The notes: generated by a model not told the origin, from the sequence alone. A stretch of DNA of 64,000 nt from Nitricoxidireducens sp046726235 (GCA_046726235.1 JBKPAD010000006.1:241321-305320); one strand, 5' to 3'. Positions 1-8,639 are shown, numbered from the stretch's first letter. A program made the numbers and translations.

Positions 1-84
1 CAACAGGGGGCGCAATCAACTCCCCTCCTCTGGCTTTTGTTCTGGGACGGCCGGCGATCTGCGCGCCGGTCCGCCCTTTGTTGC

Positions 85-1767
85 TTAGTGCCCGCCCGCG
101 GTCGCGGCGCCGACGCCCGTTTCGGAACGGATCTCCTGGGCCGGGTAGAGCGCGCGCTCCTTCTGGGCCTGGGCGGAGTTGTCGAGCTTGGACACGATGT
201 AGATCACCAGGAACGCGGCGGTCATCGAGAAGATGGCGGCCGAGTTGTACGGGAACCACGCCGAACCCTTCGGGTACTTGAGCACCGCTTCCCAGACGCT
301 GGCGGAACCGATCGTCAGGATGGTGGCCAGGAGCAGGCCGATGGTGCCGCCGGCGACTGCGCCCTTGGTGGTGCAATCCTTCCAGAGCACGGACATGAAC
401 AGCACCGGGAAGTTGCCCGAGCAGGCGATCGTGAAGGCCAGCATCACCATATAGGCGACGTTTTCCTTCTCGAAGGCGATACCGAGCGCGATGGCCAGGA
501 AACCGAGCGCGATCGTCGCGCCCTTGGACCAGCGCAGCTCAGTGGCGCTATCGACGTTGCCATGACGCCACACCGAAGCGTAGAGGTCGTGCGACACGGC
601 AGAGGCGCCGGACAGCGTCAGGCCGGCGACCACGGCGAGAATCGTCGCGAAGGCGACCGCCGAGATGAAGCCGAGGAACAGGTTGCCGCCGACGGCGTTG
701 GCCAGATGCACGGCCGCCATGTTGCCGCCGCCCTTCAGGCCCTTGGCGATGTCGCCATCGACGTAGAAGGTGACGGGGTCGGCGACCAGGTTCACGATCG
801 CGCCGAAGCCGATGATGAAGGTCAGGATGTAGAAGTAGCCGATCCAGGTCGTCGCCCAGGCCACCGACTTGCGGGCTTCCTTGGCGTTCGGCACGGTGAA
901 GAAGCGCATCAGGATGTGCGGCAGGCCGGCGGTGCCGAACATCAGCGCCATGCCGACGGAAATCGCCGAAACCGGATCCTTGATCAGCGCGCCCGGGCCC
1001 ATGATGGCGTCCTTCTTCGCATGCACTTCGGTCGCCTTGGCGAACAGCGCCTCGGGGCTGAAGCCGAACTGGAACAGCACCGCCAGGGCCATGAAGGTCG
1101 CGCCGCCGAGCAGCATGCAGGCCTTGATGATCTGCACCCACGTCGTCGCCGTCATGCCGCCGAACAGCACGTACATCATCATGATCGCGCCGACGAGAAT
1201 CTCGGCGACCATGTAGTCGAGGCCGAAGAGAATCTTGATCAGCTGACCGGCGCCGACCATCTGGGCGATCATGTAGAACGCCACCACCACCAGCGTGCCG
1301 ATGGCCGCGAAGGTGCGCAGCGGCGTCTGGGCGAAGCGGTACGAGGCGACGTCGGCGAAGGTGAACTTGCCGAGGTTGCGCAGGCGTTCCGCCATCAGGA
1401 AGGTGATGACGGGCCAGCCGACCAGCCAGCCGATCGAGAAGATCAGGCCGTCGAAGCCGTTGGCGAACACGAGGCCGGAAATGCCCAGGAACGAAGCGGC
1501 CGACATGTAGTCGCCGGCGATCGCGAGGCCGTTCTGGAAGCCGGTGATGCCGCCGCCGGCGGTGTAGAAGTCGGCTGCCGTCTTGGTCTTGGAGGCCGCC
1601 CACTTGGTGATCCAGAGGGTGGCGAAGACGAAGATGGCGAACATGATGATGGCCGTCGTGTTGACCGACTGCTTGGCTGCCTGCCCGAGGTCGGGACCGG
1701 CAGCGTAGGCGAGGCCGGCGACGGCCGTGGCGGCGACGGCCGCGAGAATGCGTTGCATATGGGTCAT
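85..1767 (-). CDS. actP: Cation/acetate symporter ActP
   Basis: Sodium:solute symporter (SSS family) of the ActP branch, an inner-membrane permease taking up acetate and other short monocarboxylates with a cation. The 560-residue product begins with a hydrophobic leader (ILAAVAATAVAG) and has about 13 membrane segments. Conserved SSS stretches are visible, such as GDYMSAASFLG and FGTAGLPHILMRFF. The start at 1767 is chosen because GGAGA lies 7 nt upstream and it follows the stop of the DUF485 gene after one base; an upstream in-frame ATG at 1782 would overlap that gene. DUF485-actP is the standard pair. Length is close to E. coli ActP (549). Substrate is inferred from family and partner. Confidence 0.93.
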   Translation of the reverse strand: MTHMQRILAAVAATAVAGLAYAAGPDLGQAAKQSVNTTAIIMFAIFVFATLWITKWAASKTKTAADFYTAGGGITGFQNGLAIAGDYMSAASFLGISGLVFANGFDGLIFSIGWLVGWPVITFLMAERLRNLGKFTFADVASYRFAQTPLRTFAAIGTLVVVAFYMIAQMVGAGQLIKILFGLDYMVAEILVGAIMMMYVLFGGMTATTWVQIIKACMLLGGATFMALAVLFQFGFSPEALFAKATEVHAKKDAIMGPGALIKDPVSAISVGMALMFGTAGLPHILMRFFTVPNAKEARKSVAWATTWIGYFYILTFIIGFGAIVNLVADPVTFYVDGDIAKGLKGGGNMAAVHLANAVGGNLFLGFISAVAFATILAVVAGLTLSGASAVSHDLYASVWRHGNVDSATELRWSKGATIALGFLAIALGIAFEKENVAYMVMLAFTIACSGNFPVLFMSVLWKDCTTKGAVAGGTIGLLLATILTIGSASVWEAVLKYPKGSAWFPYNSAAIFSMTAAFLVIYIVSKLDNSAQAQKERALYPAQEIRSETGVGAATAGGH

Positions 1768-1768
1768 C

Positions 1769-2083
1769 TTATTTCTCCGCATCCTTGATGATCGAAGCGT
1801 TGATGTCGTCGAATTCGCTGTTGGCCCGGCGGACGTAGATCCAGGTCAGAACGATCGTGAACACGATGACGCCGACGCCGATCGGGATGCCCACGCTCAT
1901 CACGGAACCCGGCGATACCTTGGTAGCCAGGAATTCCTTGTCGAACGCCACGAGCAGGATGAAGCCGTAGTAGGCGAGAGCGCCGAGCACGGACATCAGA
2001 ATGGAATATGAGTTGCGCTTGCGCACAAACTCCTGGAACCGGGGATTGGCCCGGATTCGCGCCTGAACATCGTTTTGCTGCAT
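1769..2083 (-). CDS. DUF485 membrane protein, ActP partner (YjcH-like)
   Basis: Small inner-membrane protein of about 104 residues with two membrane segments (YSILMSVLGALAYYGF and a second one beginning SVGIPIGVGVIVF) after an N-terminal amphipathic part containing NPRFQEF, typical of DUF485. It is the first gene of a two-gene operon with actP, and its stop codon is one base from the actP start. The family is assumed to assist the symporter; its molecular role is not established. An ATG at 2092 sits directly on the AGGAGG Shine-Dalgarno sequence, so the ATG at 2083 (9-nt spacing) is the better start. Confidence 0.85.
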   Translation of the reverse strand: MQQNDVQARIRANPRFQEFVRKRNSYSILMSVLGALAYYGFILLVAFDKEFLATKVSPGSVMSVGIPIGVGVIVFTIVLTWIYVRRANSEFDDINASIIKDAEK

Positions 2084-2183
2084 TTTCGTCATCCTCCTAT
2101 GATCTTGATGTCGGGCGCGCCCGTGTGCACGGGAAACGCCGGAGGAGGATGCTAATGAGGCTGACTGACTTAGCTCTTACGCT

Positions 2184-2199
2184 AGCCTGTCAGGAGGCT
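2184..2199. promoter_or_regulatory. Inverted repeat upstream of DUF485-actP, candidate operator
   Basis: AGCCT-N6-AGGCT lies between yggT and the DUF485-actP operon. The octamer CCTGTCAG within it (2186-2193) recurs in opposite orientation at 5792-5799, upstream of the second symporter operon, and both lie near a CTTAC motif. A regulatory role is inference only. Confidence 0.3.
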
Positions 2200-2206
2200 G
2201 ACAAAC

Positions 2207-2515
2207 CTACGCCCCGCAGGCCAGACCGTCGATGCCGCAGAGGACGCGCTTCACATAGGCGAGCAGGATCCAGAGCCAGAACAGAAGGAAGAAGGCGACG
2301 AAGGGCAGGTGCTTGTCGAGAATCTGGCGCGGCGTGACGAACCGCACCGCCTTGATCACCGGCTGGGTGATGATCTGGAACAGGCGATAGATCGGGTTGG
2401 TGGCGCGCTTGGAGCCGGCCAGGATCGCCAGCAGTCCCTGCCCGAGCAGGGCCAGCAGGGCGACTTCGACGAGGGCGCGCAGAACGCTGACAAGAAACAG
2501 TTCGATGCTGGTCAT
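2207..2515 (-). CDS. YggT family membrane protein
   Basis: A 102-residue hydrophobic protein with one YGGT domain: an N-terminal helix (VLRALVEVALLALLGQGLLA), a middle part typical of the family (NPIYRLFQIITQPVIKAVR) and a C-terminal membrane helix. E. coli YggT has two such repeats; single-repeat forms are common elsewhere. The family is linked to osmotic tolerance and membrane organisation, with no defined reaction. It is transcribed away from the TPR gene at 2550, leaving a 34-bp divergent gap that must hold both start regions. Confidence 0.85.
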   Translation of the reverse strand: MTSIELFLVSVLRALVEVALLALLGQGLLAILAGSKRATNPIYRLFQIITQPVIKAVRFVTPRQILDKHLPFVAFFLLFWLWILLAYVKRVLCGIDGLACGA

Positions 2516-2549
2516 GGTATGTTCGTGTTCCTCAAAACCGGGTGAGTCT

Positions 2550-3140
2550 ATGAATTTCGAACGCTGGCGACATTATGCCCGCGGCTGGCTGTTCCATTTC
2601 TTCGGCCGCGAGGACGCCGCCTTCGCCGAATACAAGCTGGCCTTCCGCGCCGACCCCGGCAACCTGCAGGCGGCGCGGCACCTTGCCTTCATCGCGGCAC
2701 AGAAGAAGCACTTCGACGTCGCCGAGCACTGGTTCCTCGAAGCGGTGAAGCTGGCGCCCGAAGATGCCGACACGCACTTCAACCTCGGCTACGTCCGCGA
2801 GCAGGCCGGCAAGCAGCGTGACGCCATCGTGTCCTTCGGCGAAGCGACGCGGCTGCGGCCGGGACTCGATCGCGCCTGGTACGGTCTCGGGCTCGCCCAT
2901 GCGATGCTCGGCGAATACGATCAGGCGATCCCCGCGCTCGACGAAGCGGTGAAACTGCAGCCCATGAACTCCATCGCCTGGCATCAGCTCGGCCTGGCCT
3001 GCCACCGCGCCGGCCTTGCCGACCGCACGCGCGCCGTCGTCGAGAAACTCATCGACTTCGATCCCAAGGTCGCCCGGCAACTGGTCCAGGACACCGGTCG
3101 CCAGGACCTCGCCGCGCTGATTCCCGAACTGCCTTTCTGA
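2550..3140 (+). CDS. Tetratricopeptide repeat protein
   Basis: A 196-residue soluble protein made almost entirely of TPR helices. Successive 34-residue units are visible, e.g. ADTHFNLGYVREQAGKQRDA and WYGLGLAHAMLGEYDQA, each followed by the usual proline-ended turn (LAPED, LRPGL, LQPMN). There is no signal peptide or membrane segment. Such proteins are scaffolds for protein-protein contact; the partner cannot be inferred. The start MNFERW at 2550 is preferred because the upstream extension runs through the divergent yggT gene. The gene is followed by a bidirectional terminator. Confidence 0.8.
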   Translation: MNFERWRHYARGWLFHFFGREDAAFAEYKLAFRADPGNLQAARHLAFIAAQKKHFDVAEHWFLEAVKLAPEDADTHFNLGYVREQAGKQRDAIVSFGEATRLRPGLDRAWYGLGLAHAMLGEYDQAIPALDEAVKLQPMNSIAWHQLGLACHRAGLADRTRAVVEKLIDFDPKVARQLVQDTGRQDLAALIPELPF

Positions 3141-3185
3141 TTCCATCTCGATAGGGTCGCAAAGCGGCGGCCGAAGGTCGAAAAA

Positions 3186-3211
3186 AAACCCGCCGCTTGC
3201 GCGGCGGGTTT
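3186..3211. terminator. Bidirectional intrinsic terminator
   Basis: Perfect 11-bp stem AAACCCGCCGC / GCGGCGGGTTT with loop TTGC. An eight-A run on the left gives a long U tract for minus-strand transcripts from the symporter gene, and the right arm ends in TTT for plus-strand transcripts from the TPR gene. It lies exactly between the two convergent genes. Confidence 0.92.
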
Positions 3212-3252
3212 CACACGGGGTATCTCCCCCGCTCCTCCTCCAAATCTTCCGA

Positions 3253-5361
3253 TCAGGCGGCCTTGGTGTCGATGTCGCCTTCCAGGTTCGGATAGCGGAC
3301 ATGGTCGACCAGGTCCTGGACTTCCTTGTTCGGAGCCGGGGAAATCAGGCTGCCGATGATGACGCCGAGGAAGCCGACCGGGATGCCGAAGATGCCGGCC
3401 GAGATCGGGTTGATGTCCCACCACTTCGGTGCATTGACGCCGAAGAACGGATAGGTCAGGTACATGTAGTAGGCGCAGATGAACAGGCCCGCCGACATGC
3501 CCAGGATGGCACCCAGCTTGTTGGCACGCTTCCAGAACACGCCGCAGACCAGCGCCGGGAAGAAGCCCGAGGCCGCCAGCGAGAAGGCCGCACCGACGAG
3601 GAACAGGATGTCGCCCGGCTTCAGGCTGGTGACGTAGGCGGCAATCAGCGCCACCACGAGCAGCAGGCCCTTGGACACGGCCAGACGGCGGACCGTCGGG
3701 GCGTTCGGGTCGATCATCTTGTAGTACACGTCGTGGGACAGCGCGTTGGCGATCGTGAGCAGCAGGCCGTCCGCGGTCGAAAGCGCCGCAGCCAGACCAC
3801 CCGCAGCCACCAGGCCGGAGATGACGTACGGCAGGCCCGCGATTTCAGGCGTTGCCAGCACGATCAGGTCGCCGCCGATGGTGATTTCGGCGAGCTGCAC
3901 GATGCCGTCCTTGTTGATGTCGGCGATCGCCATCAGCGTCTTGTCCACCGCGGCCCAGTTACTGACCCACGCCGGCAGTTGAGCGAAGCTCGTGCCGACC
4001 AGGCTGCTATAGACCTCGTACTTGGCCAGGATGGCCAGTGCGGGAGCGGTGAAGTAGAGGAGGAAGATGAAGAACAGCGACCAGGTCACCGAGGTGCGCG
4101 CTTCCTTGACCGACGGGGTCGTGTAGTAGCGCATCAGGATGTGCGGCAGGGCGGCGGTACCGACCATCAGGCACAGGATCAGCGCCAGGAAGTTCTTCTT
4201 GGCGATGCCGCGGGCCTTCTCGACTTCCTCCGGCGTCTTGCCGGCGGCCGGGAACGGCTCGGCGTGCGCCGCGACAGGCTTGGCCTTGGCGGCGGCTCCA
4301 CCCTTCGCTGCCGTCCATGCCTTCTTGGCGGCGGCCGGATCGGCCGGGAAGTCCTTGACGGCCTTCTCGGCGGCTTCGATCGCCTTCGCATCGGGCGCTT
4401 CGACGGCCTTCAGCTCGGCAACCTTGGCTTCCAGCTTGGCCTTTTCCTCGGCGAGGTAGGCGGCGCCGCCGGCTTCCAGGCCCTTGAGCTTGGCATCGGC
4501 AGCGGCAACGCGCTCGCGGAAGATCGCGCGGACGGATTCTTCCGCGGCACCCTTCGGCGTGGCCTTGTCGTTGAACTCCTTCTCCAGCGCGGTCACCTTC
4601 GGCAGGGCCGACGTGTAGGCGGAGATCTGCGGGATCGGGTTGCCGGTGTGCTTAACGGACAGCCACACCACCGGGATCATGTAGGCCACGATCAGGATGA
4701 TGTACTGCGCCACCTGCGTCCAGGTCACCGCCTTCATGCCGCCCAGGAACGAGCAGACCAGAATACCGGCGAGGCCGACGAACACGCCGACGCCGAACTC
4801 GAGGCCCGTGAAGCGGCTGGTGATGATGCCGACGCCGTAGATCTGCGCGATCACGTAGGTGAACGAGCAGAGCACCGCGGCGAAGACGCCGATCGAGCGC
4901 GGGATGTTGCCGCCATAACGGGCACCGAGGAAGTCCGGGATCGTGAACTGGCCGAACTTGCGCAGGTAGGGCGCGAGGAACAGCGCCACCAGGCAGTAGC
5001 CGCCGGTCCAGCCCATGACGAAGGCGAGGCCGTCGTAGCCGGCGTGGTACAGGGTACCCGCCATGCCGATGAACGACGCGGCCGACATCCAGTCGGCGCC
5101 GGTCGCCATGCCGTTGAACAGCGCCGGGACGCGGCGGCCCGCGACGTAGTACTCGGACACTTCCGCCGTCTTCGACATGAAGCCGATGCCTGCGTACAGC
5201 AGGATCGTGGCGAACAGGAACATGTAGCCGAGGGTCTTGTTCGGCACGCCCATCATCTCGAGAATGCCGACGAGGATGACGAAGGTGACGAAGCCGCCGG
5301 TGTAGAACGTGTAGTACTTCTTCAGGTTCTTGGTGAACTGTGCTTGGGAGACGTTGGACAT
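3253..5361 (-). CDS. Sodium:solute symporter, large subunit (VC_2705 type) with alanine/lysine/glutamate-rich insertion
   Basis: SSS-family permease of 702 residues, paired with the DUF4212 small subunit, with which its start overlaps by one base (TAATG). SSS landmarks include ATGADWMSAASFIGMAG and GTAALPHILMRYYTTPS. Between membrane segments, about residues 250-388 form a charged, alanine-rich, likely coiled-coil segment (REKVxx-like heptads, then AAKGGAAAKAKPVAAHAEP) that is far longer than the corresponding loop in ordinary SSS carriers. The family is annotated as a probable acetate/monocarboxylate symporter; the substrate is inferred. The two-component genes just upstream on the same strand may regulate it. 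Confidence 0.9.
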   Translation of the reverse strand: MSNVSQAQFTKNLKKYYTFYTGGFVTFVILVGILEMMGVPNKTLGYMFLFATILLYAGIGFMSKTAEVSEYYVAGRRVPALFNGMATGADWMSAASFIGMAGTLYHAGYDGLAFVMGWTGGYCLVALFLAPYLRKFGQFTIPDFLGARYGGNIPRSIGVFAAVLCSFTYVIAQIYGVGIITSRFTGLEFGVGVFVGLAGILVCSFLGGMKAVTWTQVAQYIILIVAYMIPVVWLSVKHTGNPIPQISAYTSALPKVTALEKEFNDKATPKGAAEESVRAIFRERVAAADAKLKGLEAGGAAYLAEEKAKLEAKVAELKAVEAPDAKAIEAAEKAVKDFPADPAAAKKAWTAAKGGAAAKAKPVAAHAEPFPAAGKTPEEVEKARGIAKKNFLALILCLMVGTAALPHILMRYYTTPSVKEARTSVTWSLFFIFLLYFTAPALAILAKYEVYSSLVGTSFAQLPAWVSNWAAVDKTLMAIADINKDGIVQLAEITIGGDLIVLATPEIAGLPYVISGLVAAGGLAAALSTADGLLLTIANALSHDVYYKMIDPNAPTVRRLAVSKGLLLVVALIAAYVTSLKPGDILFLVGAAFSLAASGFFPALVCGVFWKRANKLGAILGMSAGLFICAYYMYLTYPFFGVNAPKWWDINPISAGIFGIPVGFLGVIIGSLISPAPNKEVQDLVDHVRYPNLEGDIDTKAA

Positions 5362-5624
5362 TATTCTTCCTCCCCTTCATGGACGCCGTATTCCTTGTCC
5401 AGGTTGTTCATGTAGCGGGCGTAGAAGAAAATGATCGCCACGTAGATCGCCAGGGCACCCTGCGCGCCCATGTAGAAGCCCAGCGGGCCGATGATGTTGA
5501 TTTCGTTCAGTTCGCGGGCGAACCAGCCGAAAACGAAGGTCACGACGAACCAGATCGCCAGCAGAATCGCCGTGATGTTCAGGTTCCGCTTCCAGTACTC
5601 GCGGTGTTTGTCAGTAAGTTGCAT
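5361..5624 (-). CDS. DUF4212 sodium/substrate symporter small subunit
   Basis: An 87-residue membrane protein with two hydrophobic segments (ITAILLAIWFVVTFVFGWF; then AIYVAIIFFYARYM) and an acidic tail. It matches the DUF4212 family always found next to VC_2705-type symporters, and the stop/start overlap TAATG with the large subunit suggests translational coupling. AGGAGG lies about 10 nt before the ATG. It is presumed to be an accessory subunit in the inner membrane. Confidence 0.9.
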   Translation of the reverse strand: MQLTDKHREYWKRNLNITAILLAIWFVVTFVFGWFARELNEINIIGPLGFYMGAQGALAIYVAIIFFYARYMNNLDKEYGVHEGEEE

Positions 5625-5791
5625 CTAACGGTCTCCTCCTAGGATGGCCATTCATTCGAGGAATCGCCGGTCGCCTCGAAACGGTCGTTGCGCCACTCTC
5701 GCCCGCCGCTCTTTCTTCGGTTTCCGGCTGAATGCCAGGCAGACCAAGCCGCGGCCCGCCATTGACAGCCAAGCCATTAAACCCGGGGTAA

Positions 5792-5828
5792 CTGACAGGT
5801 TTCTTACAAGCCTGACGAAAGATGTAAG
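5792..5828. promoter_or_regulatory. Candidate operator between sensor kinase and symporter operon
   Basis: In the 210-bp gap 5625-5834, CTGACAGG (5792-5799) is followed by an inverted repeat CTTACA-N14-TGTAAG (5803-5808 and 5823-5828). Half-sites of this kind suit a dimeric response regulator, and the neighbouring OmpR-type regulator is the obvious candidate. I see no convincing -35/-10 pair and no sigma54 motif in the gap. Confidence 0.35.
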
Positions 5829-5834
5829 GATTGG

Positions 5835-7319
5835 CTATTCGCTGCCGCCGGCCCCTGCGTCCGGGGCGGCTTCACGGCGCGGGAAGTCGAGCCGGATCAG
5901 GGTACCGACGCCGGCCGCCCCTCCCTCGAGGACGATCGTGGCGCGGTGGATCTCGGCGATCTCCTTGACGATCGGCAGCCCCAGGCCGCTGCCGTCGGCC
6001 GCCGTGCCGAGGACGCGGTAGAAGCGCTCGAACACGCGCTCCCGCTCGGCCGGCGGAATGCCGATGCCGTTGTCCTCCACCTCGACGACCGCCGTTTCGC
6101 CGCTGCGGGTGCGCAGGGTGACGCGGCCGCCGGAGGGCGTGTACTTGATGGCGTTGTCGAGCAGGTTGTTGATGAGCTCGCGCAAAAGCAGCGGCACGCC
6201 GTCGATCATCAGCGGCGCACCCGTGCCCTCGAAACCGAGGTCGATCTCCGCCGCCATGGCGCGCGGGACCCACTCGCCGGCGGCGCGGCGCGCCAGCTGC
6301 TCGATGTCCAGGGGCTCCACGGCGTGGATCTTCTCGTGGCTGGCCTCGGCCCGCGCCAGCAGCAGAAGCTGGCTCGTCAGGTGGGCGGCCCTGTCCGCGG
6401 CCTCGGTGATGCGCTCCACATAGGCATGGAGCGCGGCCGGGTCGGTCTCGTCGAGCGCCAGTTCGGCCTGCATCTTGAGCCCCGTCAGCGGGGTCTTGAG
6501 CTGATGGGCGGCGTCGGCGATGAAGCGCTGCTGCGCCTGCAGGTTCTCCTCCAGGCGCGTCATCATCTCGTTGAGCGCACCGATGACCGGCCGGATCTCT
6601 TCCGGGACGCCGCGGATCGGGATCGGCGACAGGTCGCCCGGCCGGCGGCGGCGAATGCGCGCCTGCAGGCGGTTGAGCGGCGCGATGCCGCGCGTCAGCC
6701 CCAGGTACACCAGGATCACCGCGAGCGGAATGATCGCGAACTGCGGCAGCAGCACGCCGGAGATGATGCGCGACGCAAGATTGCCCCGCTTGTTGCGCGT
6801 TTCGGCGACCTGGATCAGCACCGGGACGCGGCCCGAGGCAACCGGCAGGAACGCGTAGGCAACGCGAATTTCCTCGCCATTGACCGTATCGTCGCGAAAC
6901 ATGACGGCTTCGGCGCCCAGCCGCTCGGGAATCTCGACCCATGGAATCTCGCGGTCGCCGGCGACGAGCTCGCCGCGCAGGCCGGTGACCTGATAGTAGA
7001 GCGTGTCGGTTTCGTCGGCCCGCAGCACGGTGCGCGCGGACGCGGGGAAGTTCACATGGACGCCGCTGTCCTCGATGCGCACCAGGCGCACGATCGCGGC
7101 GACGTTGTCGGAAAGCGCCTGGTCGTACGGCTGGTTGGCGATCTGGTTGGCGACGTGATTGGTGACGGCGATCGAGATCGGCCACAGGAACAGCAGCGGC
7201 GCGAGCATCCAGTCGAGGATCTCGCCGAACAGCGAGTTGAGTTCCCCCGGGCCGCCGAACACGCCGCCGCGACGCGGCGTTTCTACCGCCGCCTCGGCGC
7301 GTTCAGGCTTCGCCGGCAT
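5835..7319 (-). CDS. Sensor histidine kinase, TctE/QseC-like
   Basis: Inner-membrane sensor kinase of 494 residues. It has a first membrane segment near 37-56, a periplasmic sensor region at about 57-185 resembling the two-component sensor N-terminal domain of TctE-like kinases, and a second membrane segment near 186-208. A HAMP-like linker follows, then the dimerisation/phosphoacceptor motif AAHQLKTPLTG (H272). The ATPase part has an N box (NNLLDNAIKYT) and G boxes (VEDNGIGIPP, GSGLGLPIVKEI). It overlaps the response regulator by 17 nt, so the two are co-translated. TctE-type systems sense carboxylates, and the two symporter operons lie immediately downstream; the stimulus is inference. Confidence 0.9.
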   Translation of the reverse strand: MPAKPERAEAAVETPRRGGVFGGPGELNSLFGEILDWMLAPLLFLWPISIAVTNHVANQIANQPYDQALSDNVAAIVRLVRIEDSGVHVNFPASARTVLRADETDTLYYQVTGLRGELVAGDREIPWVEIPERLGAEAVMFRDDTVNGEEIRVAYAFLPVASGRVPVLIQVAETRNKRGNLASRIISGVLLPQFAIIPLAVILVYLGLTRGIAPLNRLQARIRRRRPGDLSPIPIRGVPEEIRPVIGALNEMMTRLEENLQAQQRFIADAAHQLKTPLTGLKMQAELALDETDPAALHAYVERITEAADRAAHLTSQLLLLARAEASHEKIHAVEPLDIEQLARRAAGEWVPRAMAAEIDLGFEGTGAPLMIDGVPLLLRELINNLLDNAIKYTPSGGRVTLRTRSGETAVVEVEDNGIGIPPAERERVFERFYRVLGTAADGSGLGLPIVKEIAEIHRATIVLEGGAAGVGTLIRLDFPRREAAPDAGAGGSE

Positions 7320-8001
7320 TCGCGGCCGACGCCTCGTCGTCCGGCTTCTCGAGACAATAGCCGAGCCCGCGCACCGTCAGGATCTTGACGCCGCCCGGCT
7401 CCAGCTTCTTGCGCAGGCGATGCACGTAGACCTCGATCGCGTTAGTGCTCACTTCCTCGCCCCAGCCGCACAGATGGTCGACAAGCTGCTCCTTGCTGAC
7501 GAGGCGCCCGGCACGCAGCAGCAGGATCTCCAGCAGGCCGAGTTCGCGCGCCGAGAAGTCGGCGACCTGCCCGTTGATGCGGGCGACGTGCTCGGCCTGG
7601 TTGTAGGTCAGGCTGCCGAAGGCGATCTCGGTCGGCATGCCGGTGCCGCGGCGCGTGAGTGCGCGGGCACGCGCCTCGAGCTCGGGCAGGGCAAAGGGTT
7701 TGGTCAGGTAGTCGTCGGCGCCGGCGTCGAGGCCGCGCACCCGATCCTCGATGCCGTCCTGCGCCGTCAGGATCAGCACCGGCATCGGGCACTTGCGCGC
7801 CCGCAGCCGCTTGAGGACTTCGATGCCGGAAAGTTTCGGCAGGCCAAGGTCGAGGATCAGCAGGTCGTACTGCTGGGTGACGAGGGCCGTATCGGCATCG
7901 GCGCCGGTCAGCACGTGGTCGACCGCGAAGCCGGATTTCTTGAGCGCGCGCACCAGGCCGTCGGCGATGATGCGGTCGTCTTCTGCAAGCAGGATTCTCA
8001 T
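7303..8001 (-). CDS. OmpR-family response regulator, TctD/QseB-like
   Basis: A 232-residue regulator with an N-terminal receiver (acidic pocket EDD at 7-9, phosphoacceptor D51 in LLILDLGLP, T79, K101 in LTKPF) and a C-terminal winged-helix DNA-binding domain ending VRGLGYCLEKP. It is the first gene of the pair with the sensor kinase. Likely targets are the neighbouring carboxylate symporter genes, which share short sequence motifs in their leaders; this is inference from position. Confidence 0.92.
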   Translation of the reverse strand: MRILLAEDDRIIADGLVRALKKSGFAVDHVLTGADADTALVTQQYDLLILDLGLPKLSGIEVLKRLRARKCPMPVLILTAQDGIEDRVRGLDAGADDYLTKPFALPELEARARALTRRGTGMPTEIAFGSLTYNQAEHVARINGQVADFSARELGLLEILLLRAGRLVSKEQLVDHLCGWGEEVSTNAIEVYVHRLRKKLEPGGVKILTVRGLGYCLEKPDDEASAANAGEA

Positions 8002-8072
8002 GGCGGAGACTGTGGCGCAGGGCCGGGCAGTCTAGCATGCGGCCAGCCGCGCCCGGCTGGCCCAGCCGCCGC

Positions 8073-8639
8073 TTACTCCCCGCCGCCGGCCTGCTGGCGC
8101 AGGCACTCCGCGATGTCCTGGGCGCCGCTTCCGCCGACGGTGCAGTTGCCGGAAATCTCGGGCAGGTAGACCTTCTTGCGCGTGTAGCCGGCGGCGCGGA
8201 AGCTCTCCACGGAGGGCGCGCTGCGCTGCGACAGCACGACTTCCTGCGGCGCGGCGCGCTCGCCGGCGAACGACGCCCCGCCGCGGCGAACTTCGACCGC
8301 CCCGACGGTGCGCGAATGCGGCAGCGAGACGCTGCGGTGGTACTCGTTGCGTTCGGCCGACCGCGACGACGAATCGCCGCCGCCCGGCCCCTTCATGACG
8401 AAGAAGGCGATCAGGCAGCCGGCCGTGACGCCGGAGCCGATCGCGAGCGGCTTCCAGATGCCGTGCCACCATGGCTTGGCCTCGACGCTGCGGCCGACCG
8501 CCGCCATCGGCGCGTAGATGCGCACCGCCGCTTCGCCGACCATCTCCTCGCTCGGGTCCTTGCGCCGCGGCACCGGAATGCGCTTTTTCTTGACCTTCGC
8601 GTAGCCGGCGATCCGCCTTCTCACCATTGCCATAGCCAT
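8073..8639 (-). CDS. Uncharacterised single-pass membrane protein, probable c-di-GMP riboswitch target
   Basis: I do not recognise this 188-residue protein. It has a very basic N-terminus (VRRRIAGYAKVKKKRIPVPRR), one membrane segment at about 63-83 (KPLAIGSGVTAGCLIAFFVM), then a glycine/serine-rich region. The C-terminal part would be periplasmic and carries two cysteines (GNCTVGG and IAECLRQ) that could form a disulfide. The start at 8639 is fixed by AAGGAG six bases upstream; two further ATGs follow in frame. The open frame continues upstream through the leader, but that part overlaps a riboswitch-like RNA and is rejected. The long leader and own promoter suggest an independently regulated, c-di-GMP-responsive gene, possibly in cell-surface or secretion functions. 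Confidence 0.7.
   Translation of the reverse strand: MAMAMVRRRIAGYAKVKKKRIPVPRRKDPSEEMVGEAAVRIYAPMAAVGRSVEAKPWWHGIWKPLAIGSGVTAGCLIAFFVMKGPGGGDSSSRSAERNEYHRSVSLPHSRTVGAVEVRRGGASFAGERAAPQEVVLSQRSAPSVESFRAAGYTRKKVYLPEISGNCTVGGSGAQDIAECLRQQAGGGE

Noticed and set aside
47..74. GC hairpin downstream of actP as terminator
   Set aside because: Imperfect stem (CCGGCG/CGCCGG core) without a U tract on the minus strand; too weak to call.
37..1788. Very long open frames antisense to actP (and similarly 3301-5415, 8919-11141, 32682-35600)
   Set aside because: They mirror genuine genes codon for codon and give Arg/Ala/Gly/His-rich, featureless products, the usual effect of GC-biased third positions.
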